Source: Apostichopus japonicus (lineage: Eukaryota; Echinodermata; Holothuroidea; Aspidochirotida; Stichopodidae). Taken from it: a stretch of 64,000 bases of DNA. The stretch spans positions 8,246,001 to 8,310,000 of the forward strand of contig NC_092561.1 in NCBI RefSeq assembly GCF_037975245.1, in the 5' to 3' direction. How positions within the stretch are numbered: the stretch's first letter is position 1; each line of letters starts with the position of its first letter. The translations under genes were made by a program, and so were the position numbers. This document shows, in pieces, positions 1-12,622 of this stretch. Under the pieces are notes generated by a model. That model was not told where the DNA came from, made no database searches, and saw only the letters and a list, made by a program, of their open reading frames with translations.

Positions 1-193
1 GGATATACCGGTATCATCCTAAAATGTATGTTTTTGACTATAGGGTATAGCCAGTGTTAAGGCATCAAAATGGATGACACATCGACGACTCGAGGTCAAT
101 ACCAGATGGACTTGCTAGCTGGGTTAGTCATTCATTAAACACTTGTGGGAAATCCTGTAGTTTACATATTGCACGATGTTAATATTAGTTCTT

Positions 194-595
194 GCCGCGT
201 CCGTCCCGGTGAGGCTTATTTCGATGATAATGTGGTAAAAATGACATGAATTACACAAATTAGCAGTCCAACAGAGATATTTAACTGATTTCTTGTAATT
301 TATTCTCCTGGGTTGATTAGAACCGATATGGTGAACCCTATAATTAGCAATACTACATTTTACGTTCCACACACACACGGAGACCTTCATCAGAAGAGGT
401 ATACAGCAAGGCTGAATTGGCTTATAGAACTCGCCAGACACGAGGTGACAGACATGGCACTTTTACCCAATCACAACTTTATGTTTCTGTCACATGCCAG
501 CAACAGCCAATCAGAAACTATACATGCTTTAATTCTTGGAAATCACAAAAGGGAAAGATAACAGGGCATTTACATACATCTGCATACATTTAAAT
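194..595. repeat. Direct repeat copy 1
   Basis: About 400 bp that recurs, diverged, at 6183-6595 in the same orientation. Shared landmarks: ATTAGCAGTCCAACAGA, GATATGGTGAACCCTA, CTGAATTGGCTTATAGAACT and CACATGCCAGCAACAGCCAA. No domain is recognisable in either strand. Confidence 0.75.
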
Positions 596-932
596 ATACA
601 TGCCTCCCTCTCCCTTGAGACTGTGTCAATCTCCAAACGAATAGGCAGATTAGCAAGTGTAAAGAATGCAACATATATACAAGGAAACACTGAAAAAAAA
701 CATCAACCTACTGTACACTATAGACAGGCAGTAAGGACACCCCCTGCCATTCTTCCAAACTAAGGGTTTACATCCTACTCCACCCATCTGCATTTGAGTT
801 CGTACTTTGTAACACATTTTTTTATACATGTTTAAAAGCTTAACTCTTGGAGGATTAAATACCATCTCAAAAGTCGAGAATTAGATGACTTTCACTGGTC
901 TAACCATTGGAGAGCCTGGTGGTCTGTCATAA
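596..932. other. No gene seen
   Basis: Intergenic; only short shadow frames and no splice-flanked coding stretch. Confidence 0.5.
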
Positions 933-1435
933 CTAGTGTTTCCCAAACAAGTAATATTTCAACGTTGACACAGACCATATTATGGCCAAACACTCCTCTG
1001 CAGGGACTGAATACTTCTCTTCTCTTGACAACAGTTTCCGAATAATATAAGCAACAGGGTGCTCATGACCATCATCACCAACCTGGCACAGCACTCCAAC
1101 AAGTCCAAAATTGGAAGCATCGATTTGCAGCAAAAATGGTCTTGAAAAGTCAGGTGCAACAAGAAATCTGTTCAGATACCAAACAATTCTTAAGGATCTG
1201 AAATGAACTTTGACACTCTGCAGTCCAGTCCACAGTATTGGGCACGGGACTCAGGCCTTGTCAAGGAGCTCTTAAAATGGATGCGCAATAGTCGCATTTA
1301 ACTGTGAATAAAATTCCGGTACTATCCTGTAATACCAAGAAAAGCACCAACTTCTCTCTTCCTCATGGGTGTGAGAAAATCACGCACAGCCTGAACTTTG
1401 TCAACATTTGGGGAAATCACACTATTCCCCACAGT

Positions 1436-1482
1436 ATTAATTCATTTATTTGTTTTATCGCCAATTGTATACAATGGGAAAG
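1436..1482. repeat. Short dispersed repeat also at 40.5 kb
   Basis: Shares about 38 bases, including GTTTTATCGCCAATTGTATA, with 40494-40531. Here it interrupts the gypsy RT remnant; there it abuts a pentanucleotide array. It looks like a small TE end. Confidence 0.6.
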
Positions 1483-2404
1483 GAAGTCTCCTAGACAGTC
1501 TTAAATCTTTAACAAAGTATGACCTAAATAAGGCACTTGGCGGGCAATTACTGGACACTTATCCGGTTTAACAGTAAGGCCAGCAAATCCATACAAATAC
1601 GAATTGCGCCACCTAATTTCACAACACAGACAATGGGTGATACATATGCAGAAACAATAGGTTCAATAACCCCCATTTTGAGCATACTGTCTAACTCACT
1701 CTTTACCTTCTCCTTTAATGCATTGGGAATTCTGTCGGCTCTTTGATACACCAGAGCATCACTGGTATGATATGATTAACCAACGTTGTCCTACCTGACA
1801 CATCAGAAAGAAAACTTGAGCAAATTTCTGCAAAGAATTATGGGTTGCTTCTAAGTGTCTATCCAAAAAATCATTTGGTAACTCTATATCCTGCCATGTT
1901 TGTGTCTGTAAAGGATGCAAATGCATTTCCTCTAGCACTTAAGACTCGTCATCAAAAGTTAAGCTATCATCATTATTCCCATCTGCACCAGAACAAACAT
2001 TATCTATGACACCAGTGACAAAATAACACTCAGCTGGTAAAATATCCCTTCTCTCATGAAACTTCTTACACAAATTTGCATTGACAACTCTACACACAAG
2101 GCATTTATATGGCATACAAATCTCATAGTTGACTTCATCAAGTCATCTTTAAACAACATAGGGACCTTGCCACTTACAATCCAGTTTTGCCAGTCCCTCA
2201 GGCAGGAAAACAACAACTTTTGCCCCTGGTTCAAATACCCTGGAAGAAGCATTCTTATCATAATACCCCTTCATTTCTGCCTGATAACGCAGTTGTGTGT
2301 CATTGTCCTCAGCCATCCACTCTGCCAGTCATTCTCTCATTTGTAGCAAGTAAGTTGGGGTATCAGTTTGATTTCCATCTTCTGATATCCATGCTCCCTT
2401 TAAG

Positions 2405-3294
2405 CAAACCTGTCAACTCTCCCGGTTTTACCGGGAGCCTGCTCCCGGTTTTTACCCGAATCACCTGGCCTCCTGGTTTCATATTCTATTCTCCCGGTTT
2501 TTTAATGTTTCATCACTTGCGAAATTTCTGAAAATAGCCAACAGTTAGTCCTATGCCTATCGCGTAATAAGTGTAATCTAAAAATAGATTGATTGTTAAC
2601 AAACACGTTACGACTGACACAGTGCTGTGCCGGACTCTCAACCGATATCAGGCTGCTTTGTCAGTTCTCAGACTTTGCCCATTGTCGTTATTGTACGTTG
2701 GCCTTGGTCGAGTCCTGAATACAGTACAGTAGTACGTAGCACTGTGCATATGCCATGGTGCACAAGTTTAATAAACACAAGTTGTCCCTTGTTTGTATAT
2801 GCGGCGTACCGAATGTGTGCAGTTCGCATGTTGGCTACTTGTATACGACAAAAAACAGTTAAGTTCTATGCCGGCACACACCTACTTGCGTCCTCTTCGA
2901 TGCTAGGTGAATATCACGTCTTAAACTACGATTTAACAAACGGCTGTTTCAAACATCTCACTAATTCTTTCGGCGATTTTAATCCCTATTCATTGAGCAC
3001 AATAGCATTACCTGCGTATAAACTCGTACAGGGATTATACGAGGTGTCTACGCAGCAATTTGTTTGTCAACGATTTTATACGCGATTGTTCTTGTTTATA
3101 CGTCTTTATACGATCCTGTGTGCGTACACATGTCCAGTTATACATGAGCAGTACTGTAGACTATTTATTTAGGAGTATTTATATAATTTCAGTTGAAAAT
3201 TACCAACCTCCCTATTTTCCCCTTATTCTCCCGGTTTTTTGGCCCTGAAAAATGTATTCTCCCTATTTTGGGGTCAAACAGGTTGACAGGTCTG
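2405..3294. mobile_element. 890-bp non-autonomous DNA transposon with 7-bp TSD
   Basis: TIRs CAAACCTGTCAAC and GTTGACAGGTCTG, one mismatch. CTTTAAG flanks both ends (2398-2404 and 3295-3301). Internal CTCCCGGTTTT runs near both ends are subterminal repeats. The longest frame (2627-3172, 181 aa) matches no family I know and is taken as chance. The element sits inside the decayed gypsy pol, so it is younger. Confidence 0.72.
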
Positions 3295-3301
3295 CTTTAA
3301 G

Positions 3302-4176
3302 GCACTGGACCTCAGCCTCTAAGTTGTGTTTGTGCTCCAACCTAAGTTCCTCAGTTTTAAACAAATATTCCACCCACATTTTCTTTGGTAATCCTGGAGG
3401 TATTCCATTTGGTGACTGAAGCAGGTCACACTACTGAGTCCTGACGTTTGTGGACATTCTCTGTCCGAACCTTCCATAACCACTACTAGTAGTAGTAGAA
3501 CTACAGGCCTAGTACTGTAGGCCTAGAAGGCCTAGTACTTTCTCTAACCTAGGCTCGGTCATTGTGCCTAAATGGTAAATCTACCTAATACCAAGCAAAG
3601 TTTCAAAAAATTCAAAACGTATGCAACAGGCAAAACACCACTGTTCAACTACTGCATAACGTTAATACCAATGCCAATAGTAACGGGTCCAATATATGCC
3701 AAAAGATCCCAGTGCACGTAGGCTAGGCACTAGGCTAGCTCAAACACTATTACTGTAAAGCAAAATAATATCCACTCTTAATATGCCTAGGCCTATCTCA
3801 ATAACAATCACAAGTAGTGTATATTAAAGCAGATACGAAATAACATCAGTAACTAAAACTCAATATTTAACAAATAACTATTCTTCACCATTATACTGTC
3901 TGGAGTGTTACTGTTGCCTGTACAGACCCTTCAGTTTCGCTAAACCGATACTGCATACATTTTTCGTCATATACGAACACTCGCGGATTGTTGAAATTGG
4001 CAACATAAGTCTCAACTGATAGGAAAGTGATGGCTTAGAAACCGTCACAAATACTGTTTCTCTTGAAACATTCGTCGATAGCAGTTTTGTCGATGAGTCT
4101 TCGTCGAAACTCAATCGTACTTGTTCGCTACACCAACAGTCAATACAAAATACTGGACCTAGGCTAGCCGTACGTG
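3302..4176. other. No gene seen
   Basis: The first 130 bases are the far end of the gypsy remnant. The rest is intergenic with a (TAG)n run near 3485. Confidence 0.5.
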
Positions 4177-4574
4177 TATGGCAAGCCATATGGGACAAAC
4201 ACCGCATAATATATCCTCGTATTAATACGAATCCATACGCGTATTAATTCGAATATATTAGCGTTTCACATCAGACAATAACTGACATGTCTTATAGCTT
4301 GCACAAACGAGTTTCTCTGGTTATCACATTGTAGCCTCGCCAGTGTCATAAATAAGATATTGCAAAGTTAGTCTATATTGACGTATACCCAGGCCAAACG
4401 TACTTGATCTAGACAACAGCATGATTTAATACGTGTATATATTCGAATTAATACGTGTATATATTCGTATTAATCCTCATATGTATTCGAGCTAATACGT
4501 GTTTATATTCAAATTAATACGCGGATATATTTAAATTAATACGCGGATATAGTATGCGGTGTTTGTCCCACACG
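4177..4574. mobile_element. Foldback MITE copy 1 (TATGGCAAGCCA family)
   Basis: Left end TATGGCAAGCCATATGGGAC, followed by CAAACACCGCATAATATATC, which is mirrored at 4550-4570. The interior consists of degenerate ATACGCGTATTAATTCGAAT units in both directions. The right end has lost the last TIR bases and no TSD is seen. The intact copy is at 22419-22866. Confidence 0.75.
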
Positions 4575-4831
4575 GCAGACTTCAGAATAGACACTAGCAT
4601 GTATATAGCTAGCCAGCTTCACGAACACCACGTCCAAAGTAGGCACCAAAACAGTTTTTCGGTGATCCACGGGAAATACTTGACCTCAGTAACAAAATTC
4701 CACGTACCGCAGCACAACAGGGAACAGTTACACTAAGGCTAAACTTAGCAAACCCAACATTGGAAAAATATAAGTTAGGCCCTTCAAACGGATTGACACG
4801 TCCTTCACGAGAAACATGACACACACACAAA

Positions 4832-6055
4832 CATGGGCGGCGATCCTGGGGGGGATGGGGGGATATATCCCCCCATAAAAATGGGTGGAGGGGATGTAAT
4901 ACACCATATCCCCCCCCCCCCACCAAATGCCAGGAATAAGAATATTTTCATGCCTTCATTTATGCATCATCGCGAATGTACGGCTCTTTTTAGCTTCATT
5001 TCTCGCCTATACCATAAACGCAGTGCGATCTTTTCAAATAAACCGTCTTTATAAAGCAAGAATAGTTGACTGTAGGCTTCATTGGCCCTATAACAACAAA
5101 ATGTATTATTGCGCCCACGGTATTGATATAGTACATATATGCACCCTCATAGTATTCATATAGGCCCTATAGTAGGCCTACACACGTACATGTTCCCTCG
5201 AACAGCTGAGAATCTAATGTTACCAGGGTAATGCTTAATTAGGGGCGTCGGAGCGGTTCGCCGGACCAATATTCACGGCGCAAAAAAAAAAAGGAGAAAA
5301 AAGTAGCACTAAGAAGAAAAAAAGGCAAAAAATAAAGAACCAAAATGAAAACATACTTCAAAATGTGTTTCAAAAGATTAATCGGGTACAAAAACAGACA
5401 AGGGAGAATGCACAGAAGAAAAGCTCGGGAAGTGCCATTTCCTGCAATCTGGGAGGCATTTTTTCAAAATTTTCTCCATTACGCTACGCGCCAACCAATG
5501 GTGGCGCGTAGCGTAGTTTGACCTTCCAAACGTCCCCCACCCCCGATAATTATGGTAGATGGCCACACTCTGATCTTCCGTACCAATCCAAAATAGCTTC
5601 CGACGCCCCTGTTAATACACGTACGTTTCACCTGGATGCCCTAGCAATCGGTACCTAGGAATGTAACTATGTGTAATTGTGTATTGCATGTGTATAGGCC
5701 TATAATAGCCTGCATGAGGCCATTTTCTTCATCGAATAATATAAAGAGCTCTCGAACATTCTAACGTAGCGCCTGAAACAAGATTGACAGGGGCAATTTT
5801 CCCAAAATAAAACCCGAAATTAAAAAAAAAAGTATTTTGGATCCTGCTTATGAGATATTTCGGACATGAAATCCCTATTTTAAAGTTGGGTATATGCCGC
5901 TTGGAAACCTCGGCAAGTGCCGTTTCCGGCCATCTAGAGGGTTTGTAAATCCCAAAATTTTCTTGTACGCTTCGCGCCAACACATGGTGGCGCTACGCTT
6001 AGATAGTCAACAAGGTCATATCCCCCCCACTCGGAAGTACGGATCGCCGCCCATG
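4832..6055. mobile_element. hAT-type non-autonomous element with nested insertion, 8-bp TSD
   Basis: TIRs CATGGGCGGCGATCC and GGATCGCCGCCCATG are perfect. CACACAAA is duplicated at 4824-4831 and 6056-6063. An 8-bp TSD is the hAT signature. A second element (5240-5611) is inserted inside. It carries the shared core module at about 5910-6006. No transposase frame. Confidence 0.85.
5240..5611 (+). mobile_element. Nested MITE, AGGGGCGTCGGA family, 5-bp TSD
   Basis: Ends TAGGGGCGTCGGA and TCCGACGCCCCTG, flanked by TTAAT at 5235-5239 and 5612-5616. Its core at about 5428-5519 has the perfect hairpin TACGCTACGCGCCA / TGGCGCGTAGCGTA with an 8-base loop. A reverse-oriented relative lies at 7126-7657. 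Confidence 0.83.
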
Positions 6056-6182
6056 CACACAAAAAACAAACAGCTTCCACTTAACTTTCGTTTCGTCAAT
6101 TAAAACGAAGGATAAGTATCACAAATTATAGTTGAGAGCATATCAGGCTAATCAGGCGTGGTAAAACGTACCGCTGACATCA

Positions 6183-6595
6183 TGTCGCGTCCGTCCCGTG
6201 CTTATTTCGATAAGAACGTGGCAGGAACGACACGAATTACACAAATTAGCAGTCCAACAGATATATTTGACTGATTTTTTCTTGCAATTTATTCTCATGG
6301 TTCGATTAGAATAGATATGGTGAACCCTAAAACAAGGAATACTAATACATTTTAACGTGCCACACAAGCACGGAGACCTTGAAAAGTTCCGCAACAGTAG
6401 AGGTATACAACAAGACTGAATTGGCTTATAGAACTCGCCAGACACGAGGTAGAAGACATGACACTTTTACGCAAACACAATATTAAGATTTCTGTCACAT
6501 GCCAGCAACAGCCAATCAGATACTTAATTGGAAATCATCTAAGGGAAAGTTAACAGCGTATTTACATACATCTGCAAACATACATGTATATAAGG
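6183..6595. repeat. Direct repeat copy 2
   Basis: Diverged second copy of 194-595, with several small indels. It begins shortly after the right end of the 4832-6055 transposon. Same orientation, about 6 kb apart. Confidence 0.75.
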
Positions 6596-6808
6596 TTCAA
6601 GGGGTCGCGACACTATAAGTGTTTGACACAACAGTCCTATATACCTACAAATGGGCAAAATACATGAATGGTTGATTGCAGAATATTACATATGCATGTA
6701 ATGTATAAACCTACATTCATGTACGGAAGCCAGGTAAGACGTTCGTTCCGAATGGAGGATAGTCACCGAATTGCAGAACTGTCTTGACGATAGCCGAACT
6801 TCATGCTA

Positions 6809-6810
<2 letters not shown>

Positions 6811-6879
<69 letters not shown>
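6811..6879. repeat. (TA)n array
   Basis: About 69 bp of uninterrupted AT. It replaces the missing left end of the element that follows. Confidence 0.97.
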
Positions 6880-6881
<2 letters not shown>

Positions 6882-7670
6882 CCAAATTTCCAAATGAGAA
6901 AAAAAAATCTCATTTGGAGCACCAAATTGCATCTAAGGCCAGGTGAAAATGCAAAATTATTTACAAAATGGAGTGGGTGTTGAAGTGTGCTATATTGCAC
7001 CAAATTGCATCTGAGGCCACCTGGAATTGCAAAACAAATCCAAAGGGGAGGGGGACGCCCCTCCCCTTAGACCCCTCCCCAGACCGGCCATCAGTCTTCA
7101 ACCCCCACTCAAAAGTACCTTCCTACAGGGGCGTCGGAAGCTATTAGGGATTGGTACGGCAGATCAGAGTGTGGCTACCTATCATAATTATCGGAGGGAC
7201 GTTTGGTCGGTCATACTACGCTACGCGCCACCATGGTTGGCGCGTAGCGTAATGGAGAAAATTTTGAAAAAATGCCTCCCAGATTGCAGGAAATGGCACT
7301 TCCCGAGCTTGAAAACAAGACCCCTGCCATGCCAGAGTAGTCACATTTAGCCTACTTGCCGTCATCTTTATTGAAAGTTATTGACAAATATACCTCCCAG
7401 GTTGCATGAAATAGAGGTGTCCGGTAGATCAATCAGCGAATGCGATGCTGGTGTAGGCTTTTCTTCTGTACGTTCTCCCTTGTCTGTTTTTGTACCCGAT
7501 TAATCTTCTGAAACACATTTTGAAGTATGTTTCATTTTGGTTTTTTATTTTTTGCCATTTTTTTTCTGTCCTATGTTTTTTTTTTCTTTTTCTTTTTTGT
7601 GCCGTGAATATTGGTCCGGCGTTCGCCGGACCTGCCGCACCGGCTCCGACGCCCCTGTCCTACGCCACTG
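6880..7670 (-). mobile_element. hAT-type MITE, truncated and interrupted copy
   Basis: Reverse copy of the 8804-9167 family: 6880-7125, then 7658-7670 ending CCTACGCCACTG. It is split by the 7126-7657 insertion, and its outer end is lost at the (TA)n array. Confidence 0.75.
7126..7657 (-). mobile_element. Nested MITE, AGGGGCGTCGGA family, 5-bp TSD
   Basis: Ends CAGGGGCGTCGGAAGC and GGCTCCGACGCCCCTG, with TCCTA duplicated on both sides. Same family as 5240-5611 in the opposite orientation, and longer. Hairpin core at 7208-7252. Confidence 0.8.
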
Positions 7671-7741
7671 GCTCTATATCAGTGTAAGTGCTCAAATGCG
7701 CTTTACAACGAGAACACATTACTAAAAGACTGAAATGTGGT

Positions 7742-8101
7742 GTTGACATTTAACAACGACGTATTCAGAAGCAATTGTTATTTCACGTTCGGTGTTGAAA
7801 TTACACAAAGACATATACGCAAGAAATTGTTATATCATGTCCGGAGTTGACATTGCACAATGACGTATTCGCAAGCAATTGTTATTTCACGATCGGTGTT
7901 GACATTGCACAATGACGTATACGCAAGAAATTTTTATTTCATGTCCGGTGTTGACATTGCACAATGACGTATACGCAAGCAATTGTTATTTCATGTCCGG
8001 TGTTGACATTGCACAATGACGTATACGCAAGCAATTGTTATTTCATGTTCGGTGGTGATATTGCACAATGACGTATACGCAAGCAATTGTTATTCCATGC
8101 T
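7742..8101. repeat. 52-bp minisatellite, seven units
   Basis: Unit GTTGACATTGCACAATGACG followed by TATACGCAAGCAATTGTTAT and a CATGTCCGGT end. Inner units differ at a few bases and the outer ones are more diverged. Each unit holds a TGACGTA (half CRE-like) and a CAATTG site. Confidence 0.92.
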
Positions 8102-8703
8102 CTAATGAAAGACTAAAATAAAATCATGACAGACAGGAACTCCATACTTCCTGATAATGGTAGATTGTCAATTCATTCTGACTGTTGAATCATTTTTCGA
8201 CATCAGTATGGAAATATTGACCAATTTAAAGTAAGATGGCCTTGTTTTCTTCATGCTTAAAGAAAACCTATCGTTTTTGAAGTATACAAAACTTTAATAG
8301 ACAGTGGATATTTTCTATTCTGTCATGTATAGCAGCGGAATGATCTTGCAGACAATGGTATACCTGTTTGAAATGTCAGAGAACGCCTTACATTAAACTT
8401 AGTCAATCGAAAGTCAGATTTTCAATCTGTGACAGTTAACTTATTAAACTGATTTAATTCGAGCCATTGGCACTGCTACATATTATCGAGTTTATGATAT
8501 CGATACTGCATATACGTTTCCCTCTTGACTTCCCTCTCGACGTTATATCAAATATCAAATTAACGCGGTCTTTAATTAACAGACTTCTTCACTGCAGAGT
8601 AAACAGTTAAAGCATGCAAGTTTATAGTGAGCCAATTCCCATGTAATAAAAACTACCTCTCTATATAGTCTAAAGTAGCTGAGATGTTGGCAACTCATGG
8701 CGT
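8102..8703. other. No gene seen
   Basis: Intergenic AT-rich DNA without recognisable repeat or coding signal. Confidence 0.5.
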
Positions 8704-8800
8704 ACATGATGTATGTATGTATATTTACATACACACATACACGCATACACACATATACATACAGATGCACACACATACATACATATACATAGCTACATAC
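8704..8800. repeat. (CATA)n-like microsatellite
   Basis: Imperfect CATACATA/CACA repeats. The small frames across it are Tyr/Val/Cys-rich artefacts. Confidence 0.85.
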
Positions 8801-8803
8801 AAA

Positions 8804-9167
8804 CAGTGGCGTAGGAAGGTACTTTTGAGTGGGGGGGGGGCTGAAGACTGATGGCCGGCCTGGGGGAGGGGTCTAAGGGGAGGTGTCCCCCTCCCCTTTG
8901 GAATTTTTTTGCATTTCCAGGTTGCCTCAAATGCAATTTGGTGCAATATAGCACACTTCAACACCCACTCCATTTTGTAAATAATTTTGCATTTTTACCT
9001 GGCCTTAGATGCAATTTGGTGCTCCAAATGAGATTTTTCTTCTCATTTGGAAATGAAAAGGGGTTTTCTGACTTTCGAAGCGGGGGGCGGAATGGTACTT
9101 CCGCCCCTCCATATTTTTCACTGGGGGGGGGGCTGGCGCCCCCAGCCCCCCGGTTCCTACGCCCTTG
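8804..9167 (+). mobile_element. hAT-type MITE with perfect 8-bp TSD
   Basis: Ends CAGTGGCGTAGGAA and TTCCTACGCCCTTG. CATACAAA is duplicated at 8796-8803 and 9168-9175. Runs of G and C lie just inside the ends. It lacks the 95-bp core module. Interior matches 6880-7125 in reverse. Confidence 0.88.
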
Positions 9168-10620
9168 CATACAAACACACATACGTCATGGACGTTATTA
9201 GTTGCCAGCGTCTTATAGCTATACGTTAGACTAAGAGAGGTAGTTTTTCAGTCGTTAGAAGATACGTTCCTGCTCTATATACCTTGATAATGTGCCTGAA
9301 GTTAATTTCAGCCGCATGTGTATGGAGACACATCTACGCCGTTTATTTGCTCAGTTTTGGGATTTCTTTTTAAATTGCGTCAATCGAGAATAACAATTAA
9401 ATATAAATTAAAACAAAAGGTATAGGCTGCAGCCTACTGTTTTATAACACCCACAAACACTGCACGTTGCGTTTCAATACGTGCGCATATGGTTTTCCGA
9501 GGCCGGCCTGCAGCACGGGGGCAACCGAACGACCCGCCCCCTCCTCTCTACCCTTCACCTAAGTTCATAGCAAGGGGACAAAAAGTGCCCTCCATTTAGG
9601 GTGGCAGGAAGAGCCTTTCTTTTAAGTCTTGCAATAAAATTTTATGAATTTAACATAAGATCTTGGTATTTGGGTCCCATGAAAGGCCAGAATATGTCTG
9701 ACGAAAGTGCTTGTTCCTAAGAGCTTCCAGGTAATTCGTCCCGGGACCCCTACCGGGGCTTCGCACCTGTACCCCACACTGCCCGTGCGCGGTGCAGCCA
9801 GACGGTGCCCAGAACGGGATACACAAGATTCTGCCAACCAAACATATTTCGCCCTGCCCTTTTCACGTGCAGGTCTCCCTGTAGTTCCCTCTTGTTAACT
9901 TTTAATATTTCGGACGAACTTCATCGAAGCCAACATTATATTAAACAGTAGAGAACAGAACAATAGTTAATTCAAGAAAAGATTATATTAACATCACCAT
10001 ACAATTAATTTTGCTCGTCAAAAAGTAATATAAAACCAAAGAAAAATGATGATATTTGTGGTTTCAACTAAATTGTTTATACCAGACGTTACAAATTTAA
10101 GAGCAACATTTTGGTTAATTTCATGGTTTGGATACCCTGCAGTTGTCGGTTCCTGAGAAGCAAAGTTTTATTACAAAGTTAATTTCAAAAATTGGATGAA
10201 CATTAACAATATACGCGGTGACGATTAAGCCTGGGACGAACCTGACGTCATCATCCAATTTTCTCAAACAGAGCATTACAAGAAACAAAAAAAAACCAGA
10301 ATTGCGAAATGCATTGAGGTTTCGATGATTACAATGCACTAGACTTCTGATTGTTAGTATAACCAGAACTAGCTGTTACAATAACGCTATGGCATGATAA
10401 CACAGGTCAGTCTACTCTACGTGGTTATACACACCTCCATCAAAAACAATAGGGTTCTTGTACTCAATGTTATGAATCCACACATCAAGTGTTACAAAAC
10501 CAACCAAACCTTGATCTCTAATAACTTCGCACATTAAGGTTGCAGAGGAGTCAACTTATGGACAATTTAGATTGGAATATGCCCACGAAACTTCAAAGAA
10601 TCAACTTGAAAGCAGCTAAA
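9168..10620. other. No gene seen
   Basis: Includes a GC-richer stretch at 9490-9880 with overlapping short frames on both strands and no known motif; otherwise AT-rich. Confidence 0.5.
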
Positions 10621-10622
10621 AC

Positions 10623-10775
10623 AGGTCACTGGAGGTCAACCTGAGGTCAATGGTCACCCAAATGCAGGTGGACTATTGGATTACAATAGCGTAACTCCCA
10701 ACCTTGATGGACATTTGGTTCTCAAGTTATTGCAAAAATACTAGTTTTTGACCCCTAATTGACCTTTGTTGACCT
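10623..10775. promoter_or_regulatory. Cluster of nuclear-receptor half-sites (DR4, DR5, DR4)
   Basis: AGGTCA at 10623, 10633 and 10644 gives DR4 and DR5 spacing, with TGGTCA at 10651. TGACCT at 10760 and 10770 gives a reverse DR4. Seen directly; function is inference, and it may just be a dispersed repeat. It lies about 2 kb past the 3' end of the SDR gene. Confidence 0.35.
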
Positions 10776-11256
10776 TGGATCACATGACTGTTATGTTAAA
10801 ACAAAAATAGTAAAAGTCTTAAAGAAAAAAGAGAAAAATATAGAAAATATAGATATGCCCTGTGATCCAAACTTTCTGTTTAAGATGTTTCGCTTCAATT
10901 AATTATATTTAAAAAATACCTATATGCCAGTATTATATATGTTTTTCTTATTCCAAAAGAGCGAGAAATAACTGAATATTTCAGAGTACTATACGATGAA
11001 AACTTACTCGAAATAAAATTCTTCCCTTGGAAACTCAATTATCAATATCAAACTTAATGCCACTTGTACTCGAAGGCCTGTACAATATATGGAGTACAAT
11101 TGACGAAGTAAAGTTTTGGATACCATCTGAAGAGATATACTTGTAGATTACATTGTGAAACTGAATTCAACGCTGGTTAATCTAGGACCAGCCCTCGCTC
11201 AACCAATCCATCCCCCCTCTGCGTGCTTTCAGTCAAAATTGGCTTGGTGTGCTCTA

Positions 11257-12559
<1,303 letters not shown>

Positions 12560-12619
<60 letters not shown>
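12560..12619. repeat. (TA)n array
   Basis: About 60 bp of TA. Confidence 0.97.

Positions 12620-12622
<3 letters not shown>

Larger units (their letters stand above)
933..3430 (-). pseudogene. Decayed Ty3/gypsy pol, Gmr1-like order (integrase C-terminus before RT and RNase H)
   Basis: Read on the minus strand. About 2290-2040 gives YYDKNASS.VFEPGAKVVV then KWQGPYVV, two stops, and NANLCKKFHERRDI: the integrase C-terminal domain. About 1750-1548 gives RIPNALKEKVKSELD and MGVIEPIVSAYVSPIV, the start of reverse transcriptase. About 1405-1310 gives AVRDFLTPM and VGAFLGITG, the RT connection. 1133-933 gives LQIDASNFGLVGVLCQ and HPVAYIIRKLLSREEKYS, RNase H. Stops and frame breaks occur throughout and the middle of RT is missing. 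No LTRs were found. The 2405-3294 element interrupts it. Confidence 0.75.

Noticed and set aside
2627-3172. 181-aa frame
   Set aside because: Lies wholly inside a transposon, has no recognisable domain, and atypical composition; kept only as a query.
9490-9898. GC-richer block with several short frames, possible exon or CpG island
   Set aside because: No splice-bounded frame or known motif; all frames short and overlapping.
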